A stretch of DNA of 64,000 bases, from the NCBI GenBank assembly GCA_009823505.1, contig VZQC01012376.1, positions 2,340,517 through 2,404,516 of the forward strand, written 5' to 3'. The DNA is from Rhizomys pruinosus. Its lineage: Eukaryota > Chordata > Mammalia > Rodentia > Spalacidae. Of the stretch, positions 35,491 through 49,732 are shown one piece after another; the first letter of the stretch is position 1, and each line of letters begins with the position of its first letter. Both the position numbers and the translations under genes were made by a program. Below the pieces are notes generated by a model. The model had not been told where the DNA came from. It saw nothing but the letters and a program-made list of their open reading frames with translations, and did not search any database.

Positions 35491-38011
35491 ACTATAGAAC
35501 TGTGTTAACTTCGCAGACTACCAGATTTCCCCTATAGTAGGAAACCCCCCACTTTGCAATGACCAGCCTCCTGAGTACATCCACCAATGATTTGAAAGGT
35601 GTCTTGAGTTATGGCTTTTCTTTGTTCTGTTACTATAAAGCTGAAATGCAACTGTGACCGTGCTGAACATGGTATTTGGTGAAACCTAGATCTGTGTTCC
35701 TGGCCCATGGTCACTCATATTTGGCTCCGGAATCAACCATCTCTGAACCTCTTTGAGGTGAGATTATGCTTTTTCGTCAGGCAGCCACTTATTTTTTCAG
35801 CTTCTGCTTCATGAAATGCAATTAGGAGCAAATGATCTTCTTTCCCCTTCAGTGAAGAGAGGTCAAAAAATCTTCCTGGTCTTCTTGCTACATTGGATAT
35901 TGGGCTGGGAGACTGGGACCCCATTGCACTAGGTGCCTTCTGGATGCATTAGTTCTTTCTTACAGCATGGTGCATAGGCCCTCCTTCTAGTGGCAGACCC
36001 TGCTGGTGGCTAGTTTGGGACCATGTTTGTCTTTGGTATGTGGTTTGCCATGATTACTATTTGAGATTGACTTATCTAAGACATTACCCTTCCCATACAG
36101 CCCCATTGGGATATCAGTACCCTTTACCCTGCTACCAACTTCATGAGGAACCTTTTATATGTCCCTTCAAGTATCTCAACTTTAGAACCTTCTAGAACAT
36201 GGAAGTCCAAGTCCAGACGGAGCCCTTTGCAGCTCTATGGTGACCTCACTGGATAATTTTAGGGTTTTCATGCTACCATGAGAGTCTAATTAGTCACCTA
36301 GAAAAGACTTATAAGTCCAGGACCTGCTTAGAACCATTATGTCTCCATTTGTTCTTGGACAGAGGGAATGAACATGGAACTTGGAATTTCTGAGGGAGAG
36401 CAACCTTGATCATGAGATAGAAAATGGTCCCCGGGAAAGGCTGAGTCGCCTGTGTAATGGCTGGCATGTGAAGAAGCAAGGCCAAGTTTCCAAGCTTTGG
36501 AACTGTGCTTCTGACTGACATAGGGAACAATCTATTCATGAGTCTGTGGACTTACATGTTTATAATTATTTGTTTCTTCTTATAACTATATCAGTTAAAT
36601 TCAAAAATTGTTTGTGGTTACAAGAAATAAATTAGTAAAGCCATTTTTATAAAGTTCAATCTACAGGATTCAATTGTAATATTGGAAAGGAATAAATATC
36701 TGTCGGAGCTAAGACTAAGGAAACAACTAACCTCATCCCCATGCCCACTTTCTGAACTCCACATCAGAGGAGTAAAGGGACAGACAAGGGCTGGTTGACA
36801 TCAGCCTTGCTTGGTACTTAACAAAAAGAAGCCTTTATCTGGTGACAGGAGCATCTTTCCCGCTGCACAACCTCAGGACCCCCAGGAAATGATTTTCCCA
36901 GTGTGGACAAAAGTTGGGATGGCAAAACTCAAGTATTGCCATCTCCTTGAGAATCAGAAGCTCTTTACATCCATAAGATGAGACGCTGCCAAGTCCTGGA
37001 GGTCAGATGGCCGGTCACTTACGCAGGTTCACCTGTTAAGCTGCCGTAAGGTTGGCCTGTGTGGGAACCACACAGACTCTATGTGCTGTTTCCTCACCAA
37101 TGAACGCATCCCAACCCTTGGGATCACAGGGCCTCTAGCCATGTCCGTGTACACCCCTGGCCCAGCAGCTAGGGCCTCAAAGCCCCCTCCTCTTTTTGGC
37201 TTTTGTTAATCACTTCATGTTACCTTTGACACTACCTCCCATGTGGCTTTGGCCGGTGAATTTCTCTCATCCATGTTGTGGATTTGAGGCTCATGTGCTA
37301 TTTCATGGTGTGTTTTGTTTGATAGCAGGAAGAGTCTCATTATAACAAAGCTATAGATCCTTATCTCCTCGCTTCTCACAGGAGGAGGGAGCAGGGGTTT
37401 GTGGAAAATATTCTCTATTATTTCTTTTTTCTCTTAGTTCCAAATTTGCTTGATTTTTATTTCATTTCAACTGTCTCCAGCTGGACTAATCCTTTTTTTT
37501 TTTAATCGAGTTCCTCTTCAGACTTGGAGGGTTACTTTTGTTTTAATGTTCTTTGTTGTCTCCTTCTGGGTCTTCTCATCACTCCAAACACATTTCTGAT
37601 GTTTTAATCCACTATTAGGAAAATCTATTACTTGAATCTTCTTTAGCAGTTTTGTCTTTCATCACTGTTGGGCCTATGGCCTTTAGGATTGTTCTAGGAA
37701 TTTCTGGCGGAAAAAATTGAAGCAGTGATCACAGAGTTCGAAACTGAAATGAGCTTAAACATTAAGCTAGGCTAATAAAGGTGACTGAAAATCCTCAGGA
37801 TTCCAGGATTATGGTATAGATAGAATCCTATGCTCTCTATATTCATCAAAGGCAATGCATTCTATTTTATACAGTACAGTCCTCCTTTCTTACCAAACCC
37901 CACCCCTCCTATGAGCGCCATTTTAGTAATCACAAGCCAAAGCTATACCAAGATGTCATAGCTAATGAACTTGAGAAACACTAAATTTTCTCAATCATGT
38001 TATCTTACTCT

Positions 38012-38400
38012 TCTAGTTTGTTTTCAGTTTATGTGACAAAACACTCTGACCAATACCGACTTGGGGTTTATTTGATTCACATCTCCCAGATCACAATTCA
38101 TCACAGTGGGAGACCAAGGTAGGAACTCAGGGCAGAAACCTGGAGGCAGGAGCTGAAGCACAGGCCATGGAGGAATGCTGCTTACTGGCTTACTCTCCTT
38201 GCCCATGCTCGGCTTGCTTTCTTATATAATACACAACAACCTGCCCAGGGGTGGCACTGACCATAGTGGGCTGGGCCCTCCCGCATCACTCAACAATCAA
38301 GAAAATGTCTCACAGACAGGGCCACAAGCCAGTTGAATGGAGGAAATTCCCCAATTTAGGCTTCCTCAACCCAAATGTGTCAAGCTATCCAGCACATTTA
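38012..38400 (-). repeat. Unassigned interspersed repeat (copy 1)
   Basis: It shares order and phrases with 46275-46610: gggctgggccctcccgcatc / gggctgggccttcccatatc, atcaagaaaatgtctcacag / atcaagaaaatacctctcag, aaatgtgtcaagctatcc / aggtgtgtcaagttgacc. It resembles a rodent non-autonomous DNA transposon type such as URR1, but that name is from memory and unverified, and the orientation is uncertain. Confidence 0.6.
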
Positions 38401-39395
38401 CTAAAGAGTTCTCTTTGGGAGCATAATAAGGTGGTGTTTAATTTGAGCCATGGGTTGTGTAGAAATGTCTATCCAAGAGTAAAAAATGCTCAATAATCAT
38501 GTTTTCTATATTGCAGTGAAAATCGGGAAAGTAGGTCCCAATTGCTTGGTTGCAGGTCAAAATTCCTTACTGTTTCCTAATAATGCTCACAATACCCAAA
38601 TAATAGAATATAAAATTATCTACTAACTAATGTTGGCATAGGGGAGAGAGAGCTATACAGCAGACCAGGGACAGAACATAGTTTTGTAAACAGTTTGCAG
38701 AGCATCTCAATTACCCATTTTCTCCACTATATGGAACTAGTTCCTTACAGTGTTCCCAGTTCCTCTTCAGCCGAGCAATTTCCTTCCTGTTGACAGAGCA
38801 TACCTTAGGGATGGTTGGTGACTGATGGGCTGTTATGTACCATTTTATCTACACAGAGTATTCTCATTTCTAATAAATTTTCTTCCCATATATTTGAGTA
38901 AAAACTGACTTAGAAAAGAATAGCAGTGAGCTTTCCTTTCAACCATGCCTTTTCTGAGCTGCTCTGCTCCTCTCTGCCCATGGAGAGCTTACCTGCCTAT
39001 AACACTCATCTGAGATGCTCTCTCTCCTGTAAAATCCATCAGCCACCATGTTCTTGTCTGTGTCCTTTTGGTGAATCATCCTCTGTAATTTCATTTTTTT
39101 TTCCAACCTGTAATGCTTTATAGCTCTTCAGTTAATCCAGTTTGCCTGGAACTTAAGGATTTCTTACATGTGGAATTTTCATTGGTGAAACCTAGAGAGT
39201 CTGAAATAACCCCGAAGGTTTTCGCCATGAAAAGACAATGCATAACTCTTTCTAATCTGACTCCAATGGAAAGAATGCATTGCCTAGCCCGTGTGCTCAC
39301 TAAATATGTATTACTGAATTTGTGTGCATTAGTTTGATTTATGTTGCTATTACAAAGTGTCTAGGGATAAGTATGTATAAAGAAATTTAGTAAAA

Positions 39396-39542
39396 CAGGC
39401 ATGGCGGTTTATGCTTATAATCTCAGCACTCGGGAAGTTGATGAAGGAGGGCACTTTAAGTATGGAGCCAGTGTGAGCCGTATAATGAGTTCTAGGCCAG
39501 CCTGGTCTGTAAAGCAGGACACCGTGCCTCAGCAGAGAAAAA

Positions 39543-39589
<47 letters not shown>

Positions 39590-39590
39590 G
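39396..39590 (+). repeat. B1-like SINE with (AAAT)n tail
   Basis: aggcatggcggtttatgctt, taatctcagcactcgggaag and ggccagcctggtctgtaaag are B1-like. They are followed by about 12 AAAT units. Confidence 0.8.
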
Positions 39591-39774
39591 AAAAGATGGT
39601 TTCCTTAGGTCATGTTTTGGGAGATTCAAGGGCTTAAACTCAGCATCTGCTTGTCTCCGGTGAGGCTCTCACACTGAATGGAATCAGGGTAAGAATTAAC
39701 AGGAGAAAGAGAAATACCACAAAGGAGAGAAGCCTTCAGGAGCCAGGAGATGGGAAGGAAAATCTTGCTCCCTT

Positions 39775-39860
39775 TTCTCTGGCTTTGAATTTACAACCTT
39801 TCTGCCTGCAGCTCTCAAATGCTGGGATTACAGGCAGGTACCACCGGGCCTGGATTGGTC
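39775..39860 (-). repeat. B1-like fragment, antisense
   Basis: aaatgctgggattacaggca...accaccgggcctgga is the complement of a B1 5' half. Confidence 0.7.
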
Positions 39861-41884
39861 TTCTTTTATAATAAAAACTAACCAAGGTCCCACAACGGCT
39901 GAAGGAATGGCAGTGCGCACTGTGACCTAATGACCTTGCATTAAACCCCACCTCTAATAATCACCATGCTGAGAGCCAAGCCACCAACATGATTCTTGAA
40001 TGAAAATTTTATACAAACCACAAAACAGTGCTTCCACAAGCCACTCAGTGTGCAGTACATAAACAGACATCCCTAACTTAAGACGCAGCCTCCTGCTCTG
40101 TCTCATCTACGACAAGATCACCAACCTTCCAGTCTTCCCTGCTATGTTCATGGATGTCTCACAGATGCAGATGCTCAGAAATGTTTTTAGCATGAACCGC
40201 AGGCCCAGGCATCATACCCCAAGCAAATTCCCTGCTGTAGACAACATGTGTAGTGATTGGCACCCTCTGATGCCTCAGAGGCTGCTGCTGCTAACCTTGC
40301 TTCGACCATCAGTGCCCCCTCATGCAAACACTGCTTCCTTAATTCCCCCCAAAGCTCTGGCACCAGCCAGTGCCCCTCATAGTTTTGTATTCTGTAGAGA
40401 AAGCCCTTTAATATTGTTTCAGTTCCACGACTCCTTGGGACTCACAAGAACGGCTCGGAGTGCAGGACGGGCCCCAGAGAGGTACACATTACTGCAGCCC
40501 CTCTCACAAATCAGGTACTGTTACTGAGCCTGATTCTTTCAAGATAATGATTATGATTCAGAACTGACCCAATTTTGCACCCCACAGCTCCCCAGCCCTG
40601 AGCTCATCGGGCAAAGATTGCAGATATCTTTGATTGTCACAACTAGATTGGATGCTATCAGCCAGGAGTGCCGCTGAACACGTTTCAACACCGTGGCCAG
40701 CCCTTCCCATCGTAGGTCCAAACTCAGTTCAATAGTGGGTTTAAGGATGAGTTCTCTCCATAAGGGTACAAGCCATCCTGTAACCAGGCCTAAGACAGGC
40801 TTCTCCAGATCTGTCTGTCTGTGCTTGGTCAGTTTCCATATCAGGAGCCCAAGTTGAACAGTCCCTCCCTGCAGCAGTCTTCACATGGAGTTTTGTTGAG
40901 GTTCCCTCTTCTCTGGCTGTACACCAACTGGCTTATCTGTGAGCGAGGCTACCCAGGAGGACCCAAGCTATCAGATCTGGTAGGCACATCTTCTTCCTGC
41001 TAAGGTGGTCTGGGCAGATGAATGCCTCGTGAGCCTTGGAAACCAGTTGTGTGCTTTGCTGCCTGCACAGCATGCACAGGTCACTGGAAGCCACTTCTTT
41101 ATCTTTAAGCTAAGGATGAGCAGTGGTCCCCACACCTCTTTAACCAGTTCAGTCCTTCAATCTAATAACAGAGCTCAAATACCACACTGTGCTTTTTAAC
41201 TCTTGGGAAATAAAAATATAGGTATGCATAAAGGAATCTAACTCATGTTTGGTGACTAAAAATAAATCGTACTCACTCTTTGTACTCCGTGTGACAATGT
41301 CCTGGGGGAGAGGAAACTGGGTTTTGGGGGGGAAGAAAGTGTCCTAGAAAGATAGTCCTTGTCATTTAGAAACAGGAGTTTTAGTTTCCTGGTTGAAGTA
41401 AAAGAAGTGGGGAGGTGCTGGTCACAGGAAGCACACGTGTGGCGTGATGTGCAGCCCAGAAGAGCTTGTCGTAATCACTGCATAGTTTCCGTTACCTCCC
41501 TACTCCAGTGTCCTTGGGGATGTGCTGACAGAGACAAGCCTGTCACCTCAGGAATCTAGATAGCATTGTCCAGGGACAAATCATTAACAGCCCAATGCCA
41601 GGAGTCTACACAGAGGACCATGAATCACTCGTTCTTCCTGTGACTGCCTTTTAACCTTTAACTTAGAAACAAAGACATATCTGCATGAATGATCACCTAC
41701 ATACACACTTTCCCATGTATATATTTTCAGGGAGGGGGACACAGATGAGAAAAGTTTTGAGGAAGACAAAGATTATTCAGAGGGCAGTGATAAGGTCTGC
41801 ACAGTCCCCGTGTGCTCAGGGAGTGCTGAGTAATCTCATTGTGGGATGTGTTAGTCCTACCTGAGAGATGGAGAACTCCTCCAG

Positions 41885-41985
41885 GGCAAACATGTCTGTC
41901 CTGCTCACTGTTTAATATTCCCATGGTAAAGTGTCTGGCACATTGTATATTGTCAACAAATGCTTGTTGAATGAGTGAAGGAAGT
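41885..41985 (+). repeat. L2/MIR-type 3' end relic
   Basis: gtgtctggcacattgtatat followed by aaatgcttgttgaatgagtg is the common ancient LINE2 3' end. Confidence 0.7.
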
Positions 41986-42274
41986 AATACACAAACACCT
42001 AGACTGCAAATCTGGAGTCAGACACCAGGACAAACTTGGCTTTGCCTTTTGGAGAATCCTCAACCTGATTGCTTAGTGTCAGGCCTGACACATCTCCACT
42101 TAATTTTTTAAAAACAGGAAGTGCTTTGAATGGACTTCAAAATACCATAGACAGCACAGATATTACTGGAAAAGTGAGAATGCTTCTATTCGGGCTCAGC
42201 AGGTCACATCCTCCTGATTCTGGGGGGAGGGGGGGAGAAAAGGATTCTGTTTTTTTCCAACTGCACACAGTATT

Positions 42275-42430
42275 TTATTTATTTTTCTTTTTGAGAATTT
42301 TATACATGAATATTGCCTTTGTGTTACTTTCACCCATCCCAGTCCATCACCAGCTCCTTCTAGGTCTTCCACTCCCTCTCAATTTCTTGACCTCTTTTTT
42401 GATTATTATTACATATACATACATCATTTT
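42275..42430 (-). mobile_element. L1 (Lx-like) 3' end fragment, antisense
   Basis: tttgagaattttatacatga followed by a pyrimidine-rich stretch (ccatcccagtccatcacc) resembles the reverse complement of rodent L1 3' UTRs. Confidence 0.6.
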
Positions 42431-42433
42431 TTA

Positions 42434-42570
42434 ATCTTTTGAAACAAGGTCTCCCTGTAGCTCCAGCTGGCCTGGAACTCACTATGAAGACCAGGCTGAC
42501 TGCAGTCTCACAGAGATCTGCATGCTTCTGCCTCCCGAGTGCTGGGATTAAAGGTATGTGCCACCATGCC
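42434..42570 (-). repeat. B1 SINE, antisense
   Basis: gaaacaaggtctccctgtag to tgccaccatgccctgcc. Confidence 0.9.
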
Positions 42571-42574
42571 CTGC

Positions 42575-42660
42575 CCTACATACATACATTCGTATACACA
42601 CATACACATACATACCCACATATATATATATATACACACATACACACATATATGTATATA
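42575..42660. repeat. CATA/TA-rich microsatellite
   Basis: Mixed (CATA)n, (TA)n and (CA)n units. Confidence 0.9.
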
Positions 42661-43578
42661 ATGCACTGAGTCCATTTAGTGGTCCTCATGTGTTTCTGTG
42701 TTTAGAGCTGCCCGTTTGGGATTAGATAACCTCTCGGGGAGATAGTCCCTAGAGAAAACTGGTTCTCCCTTCCTTAGCTCCATTGATCGGCTGTGGCTGT
42801 TCCTCTCGAGGCGGGACCTCCTGACATTCCCCAGCCATCTTGGCATGTCAGCTGGTTCTGTCATTATGCAGACCTTCTCAGACTACCACTCTGAGGAGAT
42901 ATCGTGGGCACAGCTTCTCTGTCATGTCTGGAACGAGTTAGCTAGCAGCAGCGTCTTGTTCCTCTGGCTCTTAGATTCTTTTCTACCCCCTCTTTCCTGG
43001 TGTTGCCTGAGCCTCGGGTATAGAGGTTACTATACCAGTTGCAGCTGGCATACAGGATTTTAAAAATGCAGTCTCTCCTCTGCCTGGCCCTCTGAGTTTG
43101 TTTTCCTTCTACCCCAGCAGAGGATGTAGAAGTCTTACCTGAAAAGTTTGCCAAGGGAACCTATGTGTACAGAGACTTTCTGAGAACCATGCCTGCAGCC
43201 AGTCTGAGCCCTGCATGCCTCTTGCCTAGTGTAGGATCATTGTCCCTTGGAATCCTTCCACCCAACGCCAGGACCCCAGCCTTTCAAGTCCAGAGAACTT
43301 ACTAGGATTCCTAAACTCTACCTGTCTGATTCCTTATTTGAACTCTTTTTATTTCCCAAGTAAGGTTTTCTAGGACAAGAACCATACCTTCTTTTGTTTG
43401 AGATGTTTCCCAGAAACTCCAGGAAGGTGGTCCTTCCTTTAGATGTTAGAACAAAAAGTCTCAAGTAATCTGACCTCTGCCAGGAGAACCTAATTATTTC
43501 TGGAATCTATGATGTGGAATCTACTGTTTGAAGGTTAAGGAGTGTGAATATGGTGATCAAGGTAAAAGTAACAAAATC

Positions 43579-43802
43579 TGGGACTGGAGAGATGGCTCAG
43601 TGGTTAAGAGCACTGGCTGCTCGTGCAGAGAATCAGGTTTGGTTTCCAGCATCCACATGGTGGCTAACAGCCACCTGTAACTCCAGTTCCAGGGAATGCA
43701 ACTCCTTCTGACCTCCTCAGACACTGCATGACATAGGCACATTTATATACATGCAGATAATACACTCATACACATAAAATAGTAAAATAATATTCTTTTA
43801 AA
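43579..43802 (+). repeat. B2 SINE, sense
   Basis: Head gggactggagagatggctca, tail tacacataaaatagtaaaa, with aaaagtaac-like repeats flanking. Confidence 0.9.
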
Positions 43803-43876
43803 AAAGTAACTGTTGGGTGTGATGGCACACACCTCTACATAAATATCTGTGCATATGACATATATAAGCATGTGGT

Positions 43877-43942
43877 TTTTATATATATGTATAAATATAT
43901 ATATATATATATAAATGTATATATATATATATATATATATAC
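43877..43942. repeat. (TA)n microsatellite
   Basis: Imperfect long TA run. A short B1-like 5' piece (gttgggtgtgatggcacaca) precedes it at about 43812. Confidence 0.9.
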
Positions 43943-44589
43943 ATTTACCCAGACATACGTGTGTGTACTAAACCCTCTGCAGAATTTACTGCATTAGCTA
44001 TGTGTTAGTCTTGAAAGAATAAGACAGACATACAAACAGCAAATAAGCTCTGGTGAGGAGCCGGTCTGGAAGAGCTGCTCCAGTGAAGAGCCGGAGGTCT
44101 GGACTTGACTGAGCTGAGCCAAATGGTTGCTTTGCCAAGGACCCTGGAGTATGCGGTGCCTGGAGTATGGATGATTGGTCACACAAAGAGCAGTTTTATG
44201 TACAGAAACTTTTGCTTTCAGTAGGTAAAGAGTCACTCTACAGGGACTGTGGCTGAGAGCAAGGGAGCTCTTGGTTTTGAAGAACATTTTTGTAGTCCAG
44301 TCTCTCTTCCCAGGCCTTTGCTGACTTCCAGTTGAACAGAAATTATTTAAACAAAAACTTTATGCCGAAGGTTGTGTGTTTCTACCACATTGCTCAATTT
44401 CAGGAGGAGTGAGTTCCCTGTTGACCTGCTTGGAAGGGTGGGATGCAAACATGTCATTCCCTTGACAGTCCTGATAACACTGGATGTTTCCAAGGGTTAC
44501 CATAGTCCTAACAAAAGAACGACTCTTTATATTTGGTCATTTGGTATGGAAATTTGTTGGTGTTTGACCCACAGAAGGGAAGAAGAGTC

Positions 44590-44665
44590 CCAGAGTCTCA
44601 TCTTACCCTCTCTGGACTTTAGCTTTCTCATCTGTAACATGGAACTATGTGGTAGGCCTCAGACT
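44590..44665 (-). repeat. MIR relic, antisense
   Basis: tttagctttctcatctgtaa followed by catggaact resembles the complement of the MIR core. Confidence 0.6.
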
Positions 44666-44898
44666 TCTCAGCACCCCAAGGGGCCAAGCCAGAGCCATCT
44701 TCTATCTATGACACTTGCAACTCGTGTTTCATTTGCCAAATCTGCTTATTTAAATTTGTCTTTCTGATAAGACATATGAAAAATTAGGGAAACAAAGTGA
44801 CCAACCGGAACTGTCTTCTACATCCATCTCTGCTGTCTTGGCAATTTACTCAGTTTACTTCAAACACTGTTAGGTGTTGGCTTCTGTCTTCCTGTTAA

Positions 44899-45042
<144 letters not shown>

Positions 45043-45734
45043 TGAGTACAGCCTGGTGGCATAGCAGGGAGTCACGGTAGCTGGCTAGAAGCGTGCACCC
45101 CAGACTCAGGATTCTGCTTAGTTTTACTTACCTTACACTGTGGACAAACAAGGAGATAAATCGTTGGCTGCACATAGGAGAATTCAGAACCCTCACTCAA
45201 GAGACCACCTGGTCTGACAGTGGTCTTCCTTGTGCAGGAGTGATGGTTCTGACACTGGAGGTAAACTGCCTGGTGCAACAGAGCGTCAACTAGAGGTAAT
45301 CACTCTCAGCCCATAGATTCGAGTTTGCAGAGTTGGATTTAGGGAGAGCACAGTTGTGCGGTGAGCTCCATGTCAGCTGCTGCTTGACAATCTAAGAGTG
45401 CTATCCAGGCTCAGATCTCATCTGTATAGCAAATGCTCTCATTCTTCTGCCTTTCATTCCTTATGCATTTAGAGTCATCAGAGGAGGCCCAGAGGGGTGG
45501 CTGAGGCAGAACCTTTGATTAGATACATCCAGTTGAATGGATAATATTTAATCAGAACCTGTAGGCCTGGGCAAGGGAGAGTCCAGATAGGCTGCATTGG
45601 ATGAGCTTGCACTGAATAACATCTGGCTGCAAACTTGACTCAATAGGCTTTAACATATATGCCAAAATGCATGAAATCTGGCGTGAGGCACCTATGGGGT
45701 AAAAATTGGGGAGGAGGTCTAAAGATGATTAAGA

Positions 45735-45862
45735 TGTTTTAGCCGGTAGTGCCAGCACTTGGGAGGGAGAGGCAGGTGGATCTCTGTGAGTTCAAGGCCA
45801 GCCTGGTCTATGTAGCAAGTTCCAAGCCAGCTGGGTCTAAAGGGAGACCCTGTGTGTTTTGT
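45735..45862 (+). repeat. B1 SINE, sense
   Basis: gtgccagcacttgggaggga to agggagaccctgtg, without a clear A-tail. Confidence 0.88.
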
Positions 45863-46274
45863 GTGAAATGTACAAAAATTCAATGAAAAATACATGTGGT
45901 CAAAAAAAAAAAAAAAAAGAAAAATACATGTTGTCTCAAAAGAAACTGATCAAGTGCAGAGTGAAAATATATATTTCAAGAGCATCGAGGATGTTTTTCT
46001 TTTTCTCTACAAAGATAAATAAATAACCCTATGGCATCCTGTACCAATGAATGAGAATGGCAGCACCATCCGGCTGTGGTCTGCTTTGGTGTGCTATAGA
46101 TATAGAGGCAGGCTTAGTTGAGAAGTCAGGTGGGTAGCTTTGATATACATGAAGCTTCCGTAGCTGTAACAGTACACAGGGGCATAACTATTGTGAGAAG
46201 GTCTGTATTGTTTAGGCATAAACAGAACCATCTATTTTGAATTTCTGGTAAATGATAATATGATATGTTTTGCC

Positions 46275-46610
46275 TAGCTTTCTGTTGCTGCGACAAAACC
46301 AACTTGGGGAAAAGGATTTATTGTATCTTATTTTTCCAAGTGACGGCTCATCAGTGAGGGAGGCCAAAGCAGGAACTTTCAACAGGGCAGGAATTGAAGC
46401 AGAGTCCACAGAGGAATACTGCTTAGAGCTTGCTTTTCTTACCTTTGCTCACTCAGCCTGTTTTCTTATACAACAGTGGGCTGGGCCTTCCCATATCCAT
46501 GACTCAATGATCAAGAAAATACCTCTCAGACATTCCCACAGGCCATCCTGATAAGAGAAATTTCCCAAATTGAGGTTCCCTCTCTCCAGGTGTGTCAAGT
46601 TGACCACTAC
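46275..46610 (-). repeat. Unassigned interspersed repeat (copy 2)
   Basis: Related to 38012-38400 over most of its length (see that entry for shared phrases). The edges and orientation are uncertain. Confidence 0.6.
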
Positions 46611-47918
46611 CACTGAAGGTTTAATGGAGAGCACGTTCTGTGTTTGTTCTTATGTTATGTTACCAATGTTGTGGCAACGGGCACAATTAAACTTTTCAGA
46701 CATTCTGAAAGCAGAGATCACAAGCCATAGCTCAGTGGCAAAATTTGCCTGCCATCTGTTTGGTGAGAAAGTTTTATGGACATGCAACCAAGTCCGTGAT
46801 TTATATATCATTGACAGCTGTAAGACTCACAGAGCCTAAACAATTAACTACTGGGTTCCTTATAGAGACAAAGTTGTTCCTCTTGGTTCTAAAGCAATAG
46901 GAGCTAAAAGGTTTTTTTTTTATTATTTCTTTAATTTTTTTTTAGGAGCTAAAAGTTTTCAAGCAAAAGCAACTTAAAGTTAAGGCCTGGTGTCTGAGGA
47001 AGAGCAAATAGAGTAAAACAATTGAATGTAAGTTAAATAGAAAGCTCTCAGGTCTGGTTGTTGTAGCCTCCTCTTCCTCGTTCCAGTGATTCATGACAGA
47101 TGAATGTTTAGGAATCCCGCTCTCTGCCCAGGATTTAAGCATCTTTGTCAGCATCCATTTCTGGTTAGAAATTTTTATAAGTTACCCAGGTGAAGCAACA
47201 TGCAGTCCTGGATGAGAACCACTACAAGAAAGGGACATGTCCTCACCGGGGGGCTGCACCCTGCACTGAGACAGCCATTGCATTCCAAGATATCTTTACG
47301 TACCTGCCCGTGTGCAAACAGAGCTGTCCTGGGTTTAGTACTGCTTCAGTACCTCAAAGGATGGTGTGACACTTGCTGCTGGTTATACAGATTGAGATTT
47401 ATAGAGGCCTGATGGGGAAGTAGAAGCTAGTTTAGACAGGCCATGGGAAGTAAGTTCGCTTTCTAGTAACTGAAAGGCTTACATACTTGATTCAAGGGAT
47501 TATTTTCCATATAAGATTACCTGTAAACAAACTTCTCAACCAAAAGACTGCTTGATGAGCAAAGAATCCTTAGAATCTGGACAAGAAAAGTGAAATCATT
47601 TGAATCATAAAGCATGGCTTACCTGAAGTACTCAAGAACACCCGAAAACAAATCACGCCCCCACCCCATATAGAAAACTCCATGGCAAAGACAGCTTGGA
47701 TCCATGCTTTAAAGGAATGAATACTATGTGAACTTTGGTAAAAGTAATTTGCACCTCATTAGTCTGTGTGGATGGCATCATTTTATTAATGGATGATGTC
47801 AGTTTTGTTGACACCAGTGATGCTTTGGAACATAACTTGCTCTTTACTGTGATCTCATTGAACAGGTCACTGCCTATAGAAATGCTTAGATCTCTATAAT
47901 GGATGAATCGTTGTATTG

Positions 47919-47920
<2 letters not shown>

Positions 47921-47964
<44 letters not shown>
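47921..47964. repeat. (CA)n microsatellite
   Basis: Uninterrupted CA run of about 22 units. Confidence 0.97.
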
Positions 47965-47966
<2 letters not shown>

Positions 47967-48534
47967 TTCCACCTTCCAGATGGGTCATCCGCTATCAAAC
48001 AGTATCTTAGTCTGTACCAAATGGGCTCTTACTTCTAATCTTGTCTTGACCTAGAGTTCTCCAGCCAAATTGGGGCCATAATTTGCACCTTTGTCCTCAC
48101 TCCCGCTGGGATTCCATCCACACTTTCCATTCTTAGTGTAGGCTCCTCTGTGGAGCTCTTTCTGACTTCTAGCCCTCTGTTCTCTGAACTCTAGCCATGT
48201 TTTCAGGATCACTTATGCTTGACACTTGGTATATGGTTCAGTGACTTACATTTCTATCATTCCAACTTTGCAACCAGATTATAAGGTGTTCAGTAACTGG
48301 TACTATGTCTCATGCATCTTTGTAACTCCACCACTTGACATGAGTTTATTCATCAAGTGGAAAAATGATACCAGGTAATTCCTACATTGGGGTGCATAGT
48401 AATATATATGTAAACTACCTGAGGCTTAACTTAAATATCTTTCCCATTCTTTTAAGGTGCTAAAAATATTTGTTCAAAGGCATTTTGTTTTGAATAATAG
48501 TCGTTTACCTGAATTCTCTTCTTTACTACCCATA

Positions 48535-48897
48535 GCTTTTTGTATGTGCATGACATAAATACACGTTTATGCATTTACACATGTGTATGTATGTGTAGGT
48601 GCATATGTACATGTGTGCACATACATGTGTAAACCAGAGGTTGATGTTGGATATCTTCTATCTCTTTCTAGTTTAATACAGTGAGGTAGGGTCTCCTGTT
48701 GAACCTGGAGCTGACAGTTTCCACTAGTCTGGTCAGCTGACTTGCTTCAGGAATTCCCTATCTCTCCTTCCTGCTTGTTGGGATTGCAGATGGGTCAGCA
48801 CACCCACCAAGCTTTTACGTGGGCTCTGAGCTTCTAAGCGACAGTCCCCACAATTGTAGGGCAAGCACTTTACCGCTGAGCTATCTTCCCAGCCCCT
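48535..48897 (-). repeat. B4 SINE, antisense
   Basis: A CA/TG-rich end at about 48545-48635, a degenerate B1-like body, and an ID-like head complement (gggcaagcactttaccgctg). Confidence 0.75.
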
Positions 48898-48904
48898 GGT
48901 TGCA

Positions 48905-49015
48905 GCTTTTAAAGGCAGATGCTATTATCTCTTTATAAGATGAGAAAACTGGGCCTTGGGAGGGTGTTCCTGAGGCTGTCAACCCCAAGCACACGGGAGA
49001 GCCCAGAGCTGACCC
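48905..49015 (+). repeat. MIR relic
   Basis: gctattatctctttataaga followed by tgagaaaactgggccttggg matches the MIR core pattern. Confidence 0.65.
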
Positions 49016-49732
49016 TCCCTATTAGAGTTCAGGGCCCACAGTCTTAACAGAGCTTTAAATTTTAACTCCTTTTTCCCTTCTAAAACTCATAATTGTTGGT
49101 TTAAGCTCATACTATTTGTAATCAGGCTAAATGAAATTCCCTTCATTTGGAGATCAGTAATGTAATTAAACTGCTCTAAATCCAGCTAAAGGCAAACATT
49201 TTAAGAATATCTAAAAATAAAGTCTTGTTTAATGACTAGTTTGCAGTGTTTTATGCTCTCTTTCCCCGGGTTTACACTTCCTCAATTGAGTTTTATATTT
49301 CAGCTGATTGCTACAGATCAGTGTTTTGCAAACTCTGGTTTGTGATTCATTAGACGATTATGAAATCGATTTAGTGGGTTTTGTCCAATGTTTTCAAAAA
49401 ATGGAATAGAATAGGATATAAAATTTCAGGATGAATTACAGATAATAAGCATCAATATTGTTTCATGAAACTTTACTTTCAGTGCATAGGCCTGTGTGCA
49501 TGTGTGTACATGTCTTTTGATAATGATGAGAGTATATTTCTTTATGAGGCTTGTGGTTTAACTACTTGCAAGCCACTGACATAAACAACAGTACAAATCA
49601 GTTCCTTATACCTGATTCTTAATCAACAAATTTTTCTAGGCCTCATTTTATGTCCAATGAAAGCCCAGCTCAGGGGCTCATGAATACACACTCTTTGGAG
49701 TAACCTGGATGCTTTTTAAACTGCAGAATACG